Positions 8,130 through 17,069 of a DNA stretch of 64,000 nucleotides are shown piece by piece. This DNA is from an uncultured Dehalococcoidia bacterium (GTDB lineage Bacteria > Chloroflexota > Dehalococcoidia > Lucifugimonadales > Lucifugimonadaceae). The translations under genes were made by a program, and so were the position numbers. The notes below the pieces were generated by a model. It was given only the letters and a program-made list of their open reading frames with translations, did no database searches and was not told the origin of the DNA. Positions within the stretch are counted from its first letter, which is position 1. Each line of letters begins with the position of its first letter. The stretch covers positions 1,550,001 through 1,614,000 of the forward strand of contig OY282385.1 of the NCBI GenBank assembly GCA_958295935.1, in the 5' to 3' direction.

Positions 8130-8645
8130 TTACCGCGAATCAGGGAAGAGGCGAGGCTCGAAGAGCCTCTCCAGTATCCGATCGGTCTTGTCGAACATCA
8201 CCCGTTCCTCTTCGGGATCCGCGTGGTCGTATCCGAGCAGGTGCAGGACTCCGTGGGCGGCTAGCATGGCGATCTCGCGTTCTACGGAGCGCCCGGCCCT
8301 TTCCGCCTGCCTAGTGGCTTGCGGCACCGAAATGGCGATCTCGCCGAGGACGGCGGAGCGCTCCCCCTGACCCGGGAACGCCTCGAAGTCCTCGAAGGCT
8401 AGTACGTCGGTTGTATTGTCCACCCCGGCAAAACGCCGATTCAGATCGCGCAGCGTATCGTCATCAGTTAGCAGAACGGTTAACGAGCCGTTTTTCTTTC
8501 CATCGGATAGACCAACGCCCCGGTCAGTCATACCCGCTGAGGTGTCTGGGCTGCACTCCATTTCCAGTGTGATAAGAGCCGCGCGCCGCACCAGATCGAG
8601 TGGCAGCCGCTCATCGTCCAACCCTTCGTCGACGATCACCTCCAC
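8130..8645 (-). CDS. ybeY: Endoribonuclease YbeY
   Basis: The zinc-binding motif HGVLHLLGYDHADPEE (the HGxLHLxGYDH signature) and the upstream LNRRFAGVDNTTDVLAFE are both present, which identifies YbeY/UPF0054. It is a metal-dependent RNase for 16S rRNA 3'-end maturation and ribosome quality control. The 171-residue length is normal for a version with a 30-residue N-terminal lead. The start is GTG at 8645; a second GTG two codons in is possible. It precedes dnaX and is probably co-transcribed with it. Confidence 0.93.
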   Translation of the reverse strand: MEVIVDEGLDDERLPLDLVRRAALITLEMECSPDTSAGMTDRGVGLSDGKKNGSLTVLLTDDDTLRDLNRRFAGVDNTTDVLAFEDFEAFPGQGERSAVLGEIAISVPQATRQAERAGRSVEREIAMLAAHGVLHLLGYDHADPEEERVMFDKTDRILERLFEPRLFPDSR

Positions 8646-8716
8646 GGCGCTAACCGGGAGTGTCTGCGAAAGCCCGCCGGGAATATGGTCATGCTAGCAC
8701 AGGACATTTGAGAGCC

Positions 8717-9073
8717 CTACTTTGGGGCGGCTGAGGACGCCGCTTCGAGGAGTATCCTTAACCGGCTGAAAAGGAGAGAGTACCTGGTATCCCCGTCGAG
8801 CAGGCTGCCGGCTAGCCTTGCCGCCTTGGCAATGCCAAGTCTGATCTCCGGCGCCCCGTACATGGACAACTCAGCATAGGAACGAGCATCGTACAGGGCA
8901 GGGACAAGCTCGTCTCTCAAGCGCGCTGCCGCCCAGCGGTCTGCTGGCGGCGCAGCCAACTCCTCCGCCAAGCGCACGGCATCGTCCAGCAAATCGGTCA
9001 GCGACAGCGCACCGGGCGCATCCTCTCTGGGCATGTTGGCCAAAATCATACTCCCTTGCGAGACCAATCGCAC
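8717..9073 (-). CDS. Hypothetical small helical protein
   Basis: Not recognised. The product is at most 118 residues, mostly helix-forming (LTDLLDDAVRLAEELA, RLRDELVPALYDARSYAELS), with no Cys, no signal peptide and no membrane segment. Start choice is unclear: GTG at 9073 has no ribosome site, while ATG at 9049 follows AAGGGAG very closely. It lies 71 nt upstream of ybeY on the same strand and could lead the ybeY-dnaX operon. The frame has coding-like composition and no competing gene on the other strand, which is the main support. Confidence 0.5.
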   Translation of the reverse strand: MRLVSQGSMILANMPREDAPGALSLTDLLDDAVRLAEELAAPPADRWAAARLRDELVPALYDARSYAELSMYGAPEIRLGIAKAARLAGSLLDGDTRYSLLFSRLRILLEAASSAAPK

Positions 9074-9159
9074 AGGTAGCGCCGCTCGGTCGTTTCAGGC
9101 TGGATCTGGAAGGAAGTTGGATCGGGCGTGTGTATGATGACCATTTGATGGAGGATTCG

Positions 9160-10032
9160 ATGGAAGAGGACAAGGTTGAACGCGCACCCACGGCCAACCC
9201 GCGCGACGCGGGCAACGCCAAGCTGTTGGAGGCTGCCCTCGACGCATCCAGCGCAGCCACTGAGGCGCTGATGGGCAGATTCAGCACACTGGGCGCAGGC
9301 AAGATGCGGCGCTGGATGAAGAGCCCGGGGGCATTGGTGACAGAGGCCGACCTAGAGGCCGATAGAGTGATCGCCGAGACGCTGGACGCACACGGCGTCC
9401 CGGGGGACATATGGTCCGAGGAAAGCCGCTCCGACCGAGGCGGGGGAGACGCCGCATGGCTGATAGACCCACTGTGCGGCACCGTACCTTTCAGCAACGG
9501 TATGCCGCATTGGGGAGTAAATATCGCGCTGCGACGCGGCGGTGAAATCGAATTGGGGGTTATCTCCATACCGCACGCAAAGGAGCGGCTGGCAGCGGTT
9601 CGGGGACGGCGCGTCGCCAGAAACGGCTCGCCGTGGTCGCCGACTCCGGTAACGGGAGAGTTGGCCGGGCTAACCGTGGGGCTTGAGATAGACGGGGGGC
9701 CGGAATGGAAGAGGCTGCTGGAGATAGGGTCCCTGGACTGGCTGGAGGCCGTAGGCCAAGCCAACATTTTCTCCTCCGCCGCGTACCCGTTGGCCCAATT
9801 GTGCGCCGGACGGCTGGCAGCGGTCGTCTTCTACGGCGTACAAGAGCCTGTTCACGTGGCCGCGGGAGTCTGCATCGCATATGAACTCGGGATAGAGGTC
9901 ACGGACGCCCGCGGTGAACCGATCGACTGGTCCAAAAACGACCAAATACCCATGGTTGCATTCGGCTGGCCGGAGCCTCACCGCCAGTTGATCGAGGCCA
10001 TGGGGCGTAGCCAACGCACCGTCCAGGCGTGA
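9160..10032 (+). CDS. Inositol monophosphatase-family protein with altered metal ligands
   Basis: The fold is recognisable: VTEADLEADRVI, SEES (E87-E88), IDPLCGTVPF at 102-111, then VHVAAG at about 231-236. In active IMPases the second motif is DPxDGT and the third is WDxAAG, with Asp in both places binding the catalytic metals. Here those are Cys106 and His232. Asp103 and the Glu of the first motif remain. The protein may therefore use a changed metal site, act on a different substrate, or be inactive. The ATG at 9160 is chosen because GGAGG sits 5 nt upstream; in-frame starts at 9130 and 9148 are weaker. A short decayed relic of a similar gene follows at 10278. Confidence 0.75.
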   Translation: MEEDKVERAPTANPRDAGNAKLLEAALDASSAATEALMGRFSTLGAGKMRRWMKSPGALVTEADLEADRVIAETLDAHGVPGDIWSEESRSDRGGGDAAWLIDPLCGTVPFSNGMPHWGVNIALRRGGEIELGVISIPHAKERLAAVRGRRVARNGSPWSPTPVTGELAGLTVGLEIDGGPEWKRLLEIGSLDWLEAVGQANIFSSAAYPLAQLCAGRLAAVVFYGVQEPVHVAAGVCIAYELGIEVTDARGEPIDWSKNDQIPMVAFGWPEPHRQLIEAMGRSQRTVQA

Positions 10033-10355
10033 CCATGCGCCAATAGAATCCGGTATACCACCGCGCCCATGCCGGCCAGATCCGTGAGTGGCCGCGCTGA
10101 AGCCTCTTCACCAGGTCAGTGAGAACTGCCCGGATTCCCTCTCCAAACCTGCGCGTGAGACATTGACGCTAATCGAGGTATAGAATCCCGACCGCGACAT
10201 ATCCCCATCCTCCCGCGCCGCGCACTCGATGGAACTGGCTATTAGACCGGGACAGAGCCTCGTTCCGACAGCGCGGGACAAAATACCTTTCAGCAAATTT
10301 GAGTAGTCGGAGCCGCATCGCCAGGTGATCGAAGCCGCGAGCGGGTGTGAAAAGC
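10033..10355. other. Intergenic stretch with no intact gene
   Basis: Apart from the relic at 10278-10338 I see no credible coding sequence, terminator or RNA gene here. Open frames on the minus strand in this stretch are extensions of antisense frames from the SDR gene. Confidence 0.6.
10278..10338 (+). pseudogene. Relic of an IMPase-like 3' end
   Basis: About 60 bases align with the 3' end of the intact IMPase-like gene (around 9945-10005), sharing stretches such as AAATACC and GATCGA-GCC. The frame EPHRQ-IEA is still readable, but a TAG precedes it. This looks like the last trace of a paralogous gene that once preceded the SDR gene. The match is short, so this is tentative. Confidence 0.35.
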
Positions 10356-11129
10356 ATGGACGTACACCGAGGGATGAAGATCGATCTGGGCGGCCAGGTA
10401 GCCTTTGTGAGCGGCGCCTCGAAAGGCATCGGAGTGGCCATCGCAGAAACCCTTGCCGATGCCGGCGCCTCTTTGGCCTTGACAGCGCGCGATGAAACGG
10501 GGCTTGAGGCAACCGCGGAAGCTGCCCGACGGCGCGGAGTCGAGGCTTGGACCCATACCGCCGAACTCGCCCAGCCGGAGCAGGTCAGGTCCCTGGGTAA
10601 AGCGACTCTCGACAAGTTCGGTAGGGTAGACATACTCATCAACAACGCCGGGTTGACCCACCCGCAGAAAGTGCTCGACGTTGAACTCCCAGAGTGGCGT
10701 AACACACTGGACGTAAACCTGCTCGCGCCGCTATTGCTGGCCCAATCCTTCGCTCCCGGCATGATCGAGCAACGACGCGGGAAGATCGTAAACGTCACTT
10801 CACGCGCAGGGCTGGGAGCGCTGGACGAGCACGCCGCGTACAGCGCATCCAAGGCCGGCCTGCAGTTGCTGACCATGACCATGGCGGTCGAGTTCGGGCC
10901 GTACAACGTTCAGGCGAACGCCATAGCCCCCACCGTAATAGCCACGCCCATGGCCGAGGCGGTATGGACGCCCGGACCCAGAACGGATTTCAAACTGGCG
11001 GGCGTACCCATGGGACGCTTTGGCAAACCCCAGGAAGTGGCCAATGCGGTACTGTTCCTCGCATCGCCGCTGTCCGACTACGTGAACGGAGTGATACTAC
11101 CGGTGGACGGAGGCGAGGGAGCGCGCTGA
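10356..11129 (+). CDS. SDR-family NAD(P)-dependent oxidoreductase
   Basis: Classical short-chain dehydrogenase of about 257 residues. It has the cofactor motif SGASKGIG (TGxxxGxG), NNAG, catalytic Ser in NVTSRAG, YSASK (Y-x3-K), and a C-terminal PVDGGEGAR resembling the common end of 3-oxoacyl-ACP reductase/glucose dehydrogenase types. It would interconvert an alcohol and a ketone with NAD(P)H in the cytosol; the substrate is unknown. ATG at 10356 is used. A later ATG at 10374 gives the most typical N-terminus but has GAGGG touching it. The following polyol dehydrogenase, 77 nt downstream, suggests sugar or polyol catabolism. Confidence 0.88.
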   Translation: MDVHRGMKIDLGGQVAFVSGASKGIGVAIAETLADAGASLALTARDETGLEATAEAARRRGVEAWTHTAELAQPEQVRSLGKATLDKFGRVDILINNAGLTHPQKVLDVELPEWRNTLDVNLLAPLLLAQSFAPGMIEQRRGKIVNVTSRAGLGALDEHAAYSASKAGLQLLTMTMAVEFGPYNVQANAIAPTVIATPMAEAVWTPGPRTDFKLAGVPMGRFGKPQEVANAVLFLASPLSDYVNGVILPVDGGEGAR

Positions 11130-11206
11130 CCACCCGAGGGTTTGTCAGCCCCTGCAATGATTCCCCCCTGTAGCGAAAATCCACTGCGAGGGCAAGCAAT
11201 ACCGCA

Positions 11207-12238
11207 ATGAAGGCTCTGGTATTGAACAGTCCGCTGAATCTGGCGGTCCATGACGTTCCCGACCCCGGCGAGCCGGGGCCGGGCCAGGTACGAGTCCAGG
11301 TCCAGTCGGTCGGCATCTGCGGCAGCGACGTCCACTACTACGAGCACGGGCGGATAGGCGACTTCGTCTTGAAAAGCCCGATGGTACTTGGCCATGAGGC
11401 GGCCGGGGTCGTCCACCAGGTAGGTGAAGGCGTAGAGTCTCTCTCCCCCGGTGACTTGGTCGCCATGGAACCCGGTGTGCCCTGCGGCATCTGCACGGAG
11501 TGCAAAAGCGGCCGTTACAACTTGTGCCGGGACGTTCGCTTTTGGGCCACGCCCCCCTATGACGGCGCCCTTGCAGAGTTCGTCCTGCACCCAGCCGCCC
11601 TGACTTACCGACTGCCTGAATGTATGACCTCCGAGGAAGGCGCGCTCATGGAACCGCTCGCCGTGGGCGTCCACGCCTGCAACCGAGGCGGCGTGCGGCC
11701 TGGATGCGTAGTCGCAATAAACGGTGCCGGGACTATCGGATGCGCAACGCTCATGACGGCCCTGGCATACGGCGCGTCAAAGACTATCGTCGCAGACATG
11801 ATACCCGCCCGCCTTGAGCGCGCCAGGAGGTTGGGCGCAGAGGTGCTCGTGGACGCAAGGTCCGGGTCCATCTCAGAGGCCGCCATACACGCCACCGGAG
11901 GCCGGGGCGCGGACGTCGGCGTCGAGTGCTCAGGCCATCCCGGAGGCGCACAGGCGCTCGTCGATGCAGCCGCACCGGCTGGACGGGTCGTTCTCGTCGG
12001 AATGGGGCCGCAGCCGACACAGATCGACACCGTCGCCGCAATGGTGAAAGAAGTAGACCTCGCCACGGTCTTTCGCTACGCCAACGCATATCCGACCGCG
12101 ATAGAACTGACGAGCCGAGGTCGCACTCCTGTAGCCCAACTCGTAACGGACCGCTTCCCGTTCAGCAACGCTGTCAGCGCCTTCGAATTCGCCCGCTCAC
12201 CGCGCCCGGATACCTGCAAGATTATGATCGACCTGTAG
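11207..12238 (+). CDS. Zinc-dependent medium-chain alcohol dehydrogenase (sorbitol/L-iditol dehydrogenase-like)
   Basis: A 343-residue MDR enzyme. Catalytic zinc ligands are in SVGICGSDVHYYEHG and GHEAAG, with Glu in LMEPLAVGVHA. The structural-zinc lobe has CGICTECKSGRYNLC. The Rossmann motif is NGAGTIGCAT. The DVHYYEHGRIG stretch is typical of polyol dehydrogenases (sorbitol, xylitol, L-threonine group), so oxidation of a polyol to a keto-sugar with NAD is likely. It follows an SDR on the same strand and the two may act on successive steps. ATG at 11207. Confidence 0.9.
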   Translation: MKALVLNSPLNLAVHDVPDPGEPGPGQVRVQVQSVGICGSDVHYYEHGRIGDFVLKSPMVLGHEAAGVVHQVGEGVESLSPGDLVAMEPGVPCGICTECKSGRYNLCRDVRFWATPPYDGALAEFVLHPAALTYRLPECMTSEEGALMEPLAVGVHACNRGGVRPGCVVAINGAGTIGCATLMTALAYGASKTIVADMIPARLERARRLGAEVLVDARSGSISEAAIHATGGRGADVGVECSGHPGGAQALVDAAAPAGRVVLVGMGPQPTQIDTVAAMVKEVDLATVFRYANAYPTAIELTSRGRTPVAQLVTDRFPFSNAVSAFEFARSPRPDTCKIMIDL

Positions 12239-12269
12239 GCCACGCGTCCGCCCCGGGTAGACCGCACCA

Positions 12270-12377
12270 TGACAATGACAACGTCACAAAGATTGTCACG
12301 TAAATTTACCCCATTCCTAGTTTGAATAGCCCTATAGTATCATTGACATTGTCAATGATGTTGTCAAGGCCAGTGTC
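12270..12377 (+). promoter_or_regulatory. Operator-like repeats and promoter upstream of fic
   Basis: The stretch contains TGACAA twice in direct succession (12270-12281), TTGTCA (12293-12298), a perfect 15-bp palindrome ATTGACATTGTCAAT (12342-12356) and another TTGTCAA (12361-12367). A TATAGT at 12333-12338 lies between the groups and could be the -10 box. Repeated half-sites on both sides of a promoter suggest binding of a dimeric repressor, possibly the Fic product, whose C-terminus looks winged-helix-like. Confidence 0.5.
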
Positions 12378-12422
12378 ACAAGCAACGAGCCCGCCGAAAG
12401 ACGCTTACCCAGGAGCCGCGCC

Positions 12423-13562
12423 ATGCCGCGATGGAACGTTCACTTCGACATGAGCCTGGATCACCGCTCAGCGGAACTCATGGCGCTAATTGACACTGTG
12501 CACGCAAACGCAAAGCTGATCAGCAGGTTGCCCTTACCGCCTGTGGCGGAGGCCAAATTGAACTCGTTGAACATAGTCAGGGCGGTCGTTGGCACCACCG
12601 GCATCGAAGGAGCGGATCTGACGACTGACGAGGTTACCGAGATTCTTCAAAGCCCGGAGACGCAAGTACTGCCTCCTTCGAGAGAGCGGGAAGAGATGGA
12701 GGCTCGAAACGCCCACGCGGTAATGAAGTTCGTCGAAGAGACCCCTGAGACAGAGATCACGGAGCCGCTCATACGCCAGATACACCGGCTCACGACTCAG
12801 AGCATCGAATACGATAACAACGAGCCTGGCCTGTATAGGTCGCACCCAGCACACGCCGGCGACTACCTGCCGCCTCAGACCAACGACGAAGTACGCCGGT
12901 TGATGGGCCAGTTCGTTTCGTGGATCAACTCAGGGGAGAGGCGAGGGTGGGATTGCCTGATCAAGGCCGTAGTCAGCCACTTCTACCTGGTGAGCATTCA
13001 CCCGTTCGGCGACGGCAACGGACGGACTTCCAGGGCGGTTGAGAGTTTCGTCCTGTTCAAGGGCGGCGTCAACGTGCGCGGTTTCTACTCGCTGTCGAAT
13101 TACTACTACAGGAATCGCGCAGAGTACATACGTATTCTCGATTACACGCGATTCCGCTCCAACGACGACCTGACCCCTCTGGCGCTGTTCGCATTGAGAG
13201 GGTTGAAGGAAGAACTTGACTGGGTGAGTGACCAAGTGGTGAGGTATATGCGTTTGATAGCGTTCAGGGACTATGCGCGGGAGCAGATATTTGAGCCGGA
13301 TAGCCCTGCCACGCTCGCGGTTGCCCAGCGTCAGTTCTCTCTGACCGGGGCGGTGCCGGAGAAAGGAATGTCTACGCCGGACTTGATTGATTTCGTTCGG
13401 GCGTATTTGCCGGAGTATCGAAAAGTGGGGGAGCGGAGCGTAAGAAGAGATATAGCGAACCTGATAGCGCTTCAGGTCCTGAAGCTCGAGCACAACAAAG
13501 TGGCTCCGAACTTAGGGGTGATGGACAGGTTTGCGCGGTCACAGACTCGCGCAAAGCCGTAG
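12423..13562 (+). CDS. Fic-domain protein (putative AMPylase), class II
   Basis: The core Fic motif HPFGDGNGRTSR is at 193-204 with the catalytic His. The inhibitory helix motif [S/T]xxxE[G/N] is at 58-63 (T-TGI-EG), N-terminal to the core, which defines the class II architecture. Such proteins transfer AMP from ATP to target proteins, and the inhibitory Glu keeps them low until relieved. The C-terminal 70 residues (ERSVRRDIANLIALQVLK) look like a winged helix and may bind DNA. It stands alone, without a separate antitoxin. ATG at 12423 follows AGGAGCCGCGCC. The target is unknown; a second fic gene is at 54251. Confidence 0.88.
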   Translation: MPRWNVHFDMSLDHRSAELMALIDTVHANAKLISRLPLPPVAEAKLNSLNIVRAVVGTTGIEGADLTTDEVTEILQSPETQVLPPSREREEMEARNAHAVMKFVEETPETEITEPLIRQIHRLTTQSIEYDNNEPGLYRSHPAHAGDYLPPQTNDEVRRLMGQFVSWINSGERRGWDCLIKAVVSHFYLVSIHPFGDGNGRTSRAVESFVLFKGGVNVRGFYSLSNYYYRNRAEYIRILDYTRFRSNDDLTPLALFALRGLKEELDWVSDQVVRYMRLIAFRDYAREQIFEPDSPATLAVAQRQFSLTGAVPEKGMSTPDLIDFVRAYLPEYRKVGERSVRRDIANLIALQVLKLEHNKVAPNLGVMDRFARSQTRAKP

Positions 13563-13623
13563 CCGCATCCGATAAAACAGAGAGGAGTACTCTGAGATCA
13601 GGCCGCCGGATGCTCCTGCCAAG

Positions 13624-14352
13624 TCAACCCATCTTGAATACCTTGAAGGACTCAGCCCACTTTACCCCTATCTTCTCGCCAGTCCTCGCCCGCCAGCTCT
13701 TCATCCACTCGCCCGACTGATCAGGGTCGCTGACTTGGCTTGCGTGGCTCGCGAGCGCTTTGGCTGACTTTTCCACGTCCACCTCTTCCAGGATGTTGTA
13801 GCGGTCGGCGCTTTCCCGGTACATCATCATCCACACCTCGGACACCTTGTGAGGCTCCAGCCCTTCCTCCTCGAAGAGTTCAGGAAACGAAAGGTGGTCA
13901 CGAGCCGACGGAAAGACTGCCGAAAGCGCGGCCTCACCAGCCGCAAAGTGGTCGGGGTGGCCGATGTAGCGACCATTCGACAGGTCGCGCGTTGGGTTGG
14001 TGGTAACCAGTATGTCCGGCCTGTACTTTCTGATTTCCCTCACGATGTCCCGGCGGAGATCGAGTGAAGGTTCCAGGTAGCCGTCGGGGTAGCCAAGAAA
14101 GGACACGTGCTTGAGACCCAGTACCTTGCCGGCCTCGATCTGTTCCCGCTTACGAATCCGGATCAGATCATCGGAAGTGAGACTGCGGTCCTCCGTGCCT
14201 TTCGAACCGTCGGTGCATAACACGTACACAACCTCCCAGCCCAGCCTGCACCACTTCGCCACGCTGCCGGAACAGCCGTACTCCGCGTCATCCGGGTGCG
14301 CTACCACCACCATGGCGCGAGAGTAATTTGACTCGTTGTTTTCGTCTCCCAT
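13624..14352 (-). CDS. PIG-L/LmbE family deacetylase
   Basis: A 242-residue protein with the zinc motif AHPDDAEYGCSGS near the N-terminus (catalytic Asp in HPDD) and the distal GHPDHFAAGEAA that supplies the third ligand. The family hydrolyses N-acetyl groups from GlcNAc-type substrates, as in mycothiol or bacillithiol synthesis and glycan catabolism. Specificity cannot be read here. ATG at 14352 follows AAGGTGACC. It is flanked by unrelated genes and is probably a single-gene unit. Confidence 0.9.
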   Translation of the reverse strand: MGDENNESNYSRAMVVVAHPDDAEYGCSGSVAKWCRLGWEVVYVLCTDGSKGTEDRSLTSDDLIRIRKREQIEAGKVLGLKHVSFLGYPDGYLEPSLDLRRDIVREIRKYRPDILVTTNPTRDLSNGRYIGHPDHFAAGEAALSAVFPSARDHLSFPELFEEEGLEPHKVSEVWMMMYRESADRYNILEEVDVEKSAKALASHASQVSDPDQSGEWMKSWRARTGEKIGVKWAESFKVFKMG

Positions 14353-14479
14353 GCAGAGGTCACCTTAACCGGATGCAGAAATGAACAAGCGCGGGTTGCC
14401 CGATGGCTTGGCGCGCTCGCCGCTGATCACTGAACAACCTAACCCAAAGTATTGATGGTAGCGCCTATGCCCCGCCTGC

Positions 14480-15238
14480 TCACACGCCTGCAGGGAGATG
14501 CCGACCCGAAACGCGGGCCATGAAACCAAGCACGACGGGAAGGGATAGGCGGCTATGTCTGAACGAGCCGTCGTGGTCCACACCCGGAAGCGCGAGAAAT
14601 TCTCCGTACCGCATGGCCCGCGCAGCCTCATGCGCCCCGAGGTAGTAGGGATCCTTATCCCCGCAAACCATGAGCAACGGAGATTCGATCCGGTGTATCA
14701 GGTCCCACACGCCTCGCCAACGGGCCACTCCCTCCAGTGACAGCGCGAGTGACTCCGCGTCATTCCCGTTCGGTCTTTGTCGATCCTGCCGAAGCGAGAG
14801 TACCCGCCCGCTGCGCAAGGCCCTCACTCTGGGCGTGATCCGGCGCACGTCTTCGGCCGTCATGCGAGCCTTCATCCCGATCACTACCGCGCCCGCAAGA
14901 GCCGCACAGCGCGAGGCTGCGAGCTCCAACGCCGCCCTGCCTCCCAGTGAGAAGCCCACCACCCCGAACTTCTGAAAACCCAGGTGCGCGGCCAGACCGG
15001 CAACGGCCTGAGCACGGGAAGAGATGAGGTATCCCGAGGGGTCGCCGCCTCTATCGCTTTTGCCATGCCCAAGGGCGTCGAGCGAAACAATCGTGAAGCT
15101 CTTGGCCAGTTCCACAGCCCAGCCAGCCTCCTCCCACGACTCTCCCGACTGGCCAAAGCCGTGGTGCAACATCCACGGCGGCCCTGAACCGCGCACGTGG
15201 TAATAGAGTGTCCTTCCGCAGTATTCGAATTCCGGCAT
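14480..15238 (-). CDS. Alpha/beta-fold hydrolase
   Basis: The protein has an [11 protein letters not shown] oxyanion-hole region, the nucleophile elbow GFSLGG, an acid in CGDKDPY and a His in VDHDGSF or FRHS. Together these make a complete Ser-Asp-His triad. The protein is about 252 residues from the ATG at 15238 ([17 protein letters not shown]). The frame is open to 15313, but that part overlaps the purE promoter region and looks non-coding. It is probably a cytosolic esterase or carboxylic ester/lactone hydrolase with unknown substrate. It is divergent from purE, about 100 nt apart. Confidence 0.85.
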   Translation of the reverse strand: MPEFEYCGRTLYYHVRGSGPPWMLHHGFGQSGESWEEAGWAVELAKSFTIVSLDALGHGKSDRGGDPSGYLISSRAQAVAGLAAHLGFQKFGVVGFSLGGRAALELAASRCAALAGAVVIGMKARMTAEDVRRITPRVRALRSGRVLSLRQDRQRPNGNDAESLALSLEGVARWRGVWDLIHRIESPLLMVCGDKDPYYLGAHEAARAMRYGEFLALPGVDHDGSFRHSRLSLPVVLGFMARVSGRHLPAGV

Positions 15239-15336
15239 GGGGTTGCATTTTAGAGCCTCCGCCCCAACCTCCGACGGAATGTAAACTTGGGCGGGTCGTC
15301 TGGCCGATCTCAAAGTACGAACATGGAGAGCAAGAG

Positions 15337-15834
15337 TTGAGCAAACCGCTGGTAGGGGTGATCATGGGCAGCAGGTCTGACCTGGACACCATGAGGCACG
15401 CGTCAGATGTACTGGAAGAGTTGGCAATACCCTGCGAGGTGCGCATAGTGTCTGCGCACCGCACCCCGGACGCCATGTTTGAGTACGCACAGTCGGCCGC
15501 AGAGCGCGGCCTGGAGGTGATCATCGCGGGAGCAGGAGGCGCAGCGCACCTGCCAGGCATGACGGCAGCCAAGACGACGCTGCCTGTCATCGGCGTACCC
15601 GTAGAGAGCGCCGCGCTCAGCGGGCTCGATTCCTTGCTCTCGATAGTGCAGATGCCGCGCGGCGTGCCGGTAGCCACCGTAGCCATAGGACGAGCCGGGG
15701 CGGTCAACGCCGGGTTGCTGGCAGCGCAGATCCTGGCTGGCAATCGGCCGGCTCTCAGAACGCGGCTGGAAGCTCGGCGGAGGGCGGCGGCCGAAGAGGT
15801 CATGGCGGACAGCGCCATTGGAAATCGGGGCTGA
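15337..15834 (+). CDS. purE: 5-(carboxyamino)imidazole ribonucleotide mutase (PurE)
   Basis: The CAIR/N5-CAIR mutase signature is clear: [25 protein letters not shown], and [11 protein letters not shown]. The frame is open upstream, but the family N-terminus begins at the TTG at 15337 ([14 protein letters not shown]), with GGAGAG 7 nt upstream, giving 165 residues. It acts in purine synthesis, converting N5-CAIR made by PurK to CAIR. Stop and purK start overlap in TGATG, so the pair is translationally coupled. Confidence 0.95.
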   Translation: MSKPLVGVIMGSRSDLDTMRHASDVLEELAIPCEVRIVSAHRTPDAMFEYAQSAAERGLEVIIAGAGGAAHLPGMTAAKTTLPVIGVPVESAALSGLDSLLSIVQMPRGVPVATVAIGRAGAVNAGLLAAQILAGNRPALRTRLEARRRAAAEEVMADSAIGNRG

Positions 15835-17000
15835 TGCCTCTCCCATCACGCCAGATCCCCCTCCCGCCGGGCTCTCGCATCGGCATCATCGGCGGCGGGC
15901 AGCTGGGACGTATGACCGCCATGGCGGCGGCCCGCGTGGGCTACCGCGTGAGCGTGCTCGACCCGGACGGTGACAGCCCCGCAGCGCAAGTAGCCGATGA
16001 CTGCATCGCCGCCGCCTACGAAGACCGCGACGCGGTTCGCGATCTTGCGCGTCGCTCTGACGTGGTCACGTACGAGTTCGAAAACGTGGACCCCGGCGCC
16101 ATAGAGGCCGCAACGGCAATGGCCCCGGTGCGCCCGTCGGTTGAAGTCCTCAGAATTACGCAGGACAGAATCAAGGAAAAAGGCGCGCTGACAGAGGCAG
16201 GATTCCCGGTAGCCCCTTACCGTGCGGTCAGGAATCCGGACGACCTACAACGCGCAATAGGGGAAATTGGCACGCCCGCCGTTCTCAAGACCGCACGGAT
16301 GGGTTACGACGGGAAGGGTCAGGCCATAATCGACTCGGGCGCGAGCGCCGAATCGGCTTTCGACAAGCTGAAGAGGCCCGGGGGGCTGATCCTGGAGCGA
16401 TTTGTTCCCTTTGCCATGGAACTCTCCGTAATCTGCGCGCGCAACGGGGAGGGTCGCACCCGAACTTTCCCTTGCACCGAGAACGTCCACGAGAACGGCA
16501 TCCTGGACCTATCCATTGCGCCGGCCAGAGTGCCAGAGAACAGCGCCAGGGAGGCCGCCAGGCTGGCCAGCGCGATTGCGGAAGAACTCGGAGTGATAGG
16601 GCTGCTCGCGGTCGAGATGTTCCTTACTAGAGAGGGTGGCTTGCTGGTGAACGAACTCGCACCCCGGCCTCACAACTCAGGCCACTACACCATGGACGCT
16701 TCCCGTACCTCACAGTTCGAGCAACTGGTACGAATCTTGTGCAACCTGCCGCTGGGCGACGTGAGCATGCAGCGCAACGCGGCGATGGCCAATCTGTTGG
16801 GCGACGTGTGGCTGGAAGCCGGCGGAAATCCCGACTTTGCCAGAGCCTTATCGCTGAACAGTGTGTCGCTGCACCTTTACGGAAAGTCGAAGGTGCGGAC
16901 AGGGCGCAAGATGGGCCACTTAACCGCCATGGCAAGCGACGTGGAGACCGCGCGCTCACTGGTCTTGGAGGCTCGTAGAATCGCACGGCGCGCCTCCTGA
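15834..17000 (+). CDS. purK: 5-(carboxyamino)imidazole ribonucleotide synthase (PurK)
   Basis: ATP-grasp enzyme of 388 residues. The N-terminal GIIGGGQLGRMTAMAA, the EFENVD motif, the ATP-grasp core (VLKTARMGYDGKGQ, ILERFVPF) and the C-terminal NELAPRPHNSGHYT are all in place. It converts AIR, ATP and bicarbonate to N5-CAIR for PurE. The start ATG overlaps the purE stop by one base. No other pur genes are in the window, so the remaining pathway must be elsewhere. Confidence 0.96.
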   Translation: MPLPSRQIPLPPGSRIGIIGGGQLGRMTAMAAARVGYRVSVLDPDGDSPAAQVADDCIAAAYEDRDAVRDLARRSDVVTYEFENVDPGAIEAATAMAPVRPSVEVLRITQDRIKEKGALTEAGFPVAPYRAVRNPDDLQRAIGEIGTPAVLKTARMGYDGKGQAIIDSGASAESAFDKLKRPGGLILERFVPFAMELSVICARNGEGRTRTFPCTENVHENGILDLSIAPARVPENSAREAARLASAIAEELGVIGLLAVEMFLTREGGLLVNELAPRPHNSGHYTMDASRTSQFEQLVRILCNLPLGDVSMQRNAAMANLLGDVWLEAGGNPDFARALSLNSVSLHLYGKSKVRTGRKMGHLTAMASDVETARSLVLEARRIARRAS

Positions 17001-17069
17001 GCCCCGGGAGCAAGCGCGGACCACGGGATCGCTATCCCACCGCGTGCGGCGACAGAACGCCAGGGTGAC

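Noticed and set aside
7111-8370. 419-residue plus-strand frame across dnaX and ybeY
   Set aside because: It is an antisense shadow of two certain genes, with no start signal.
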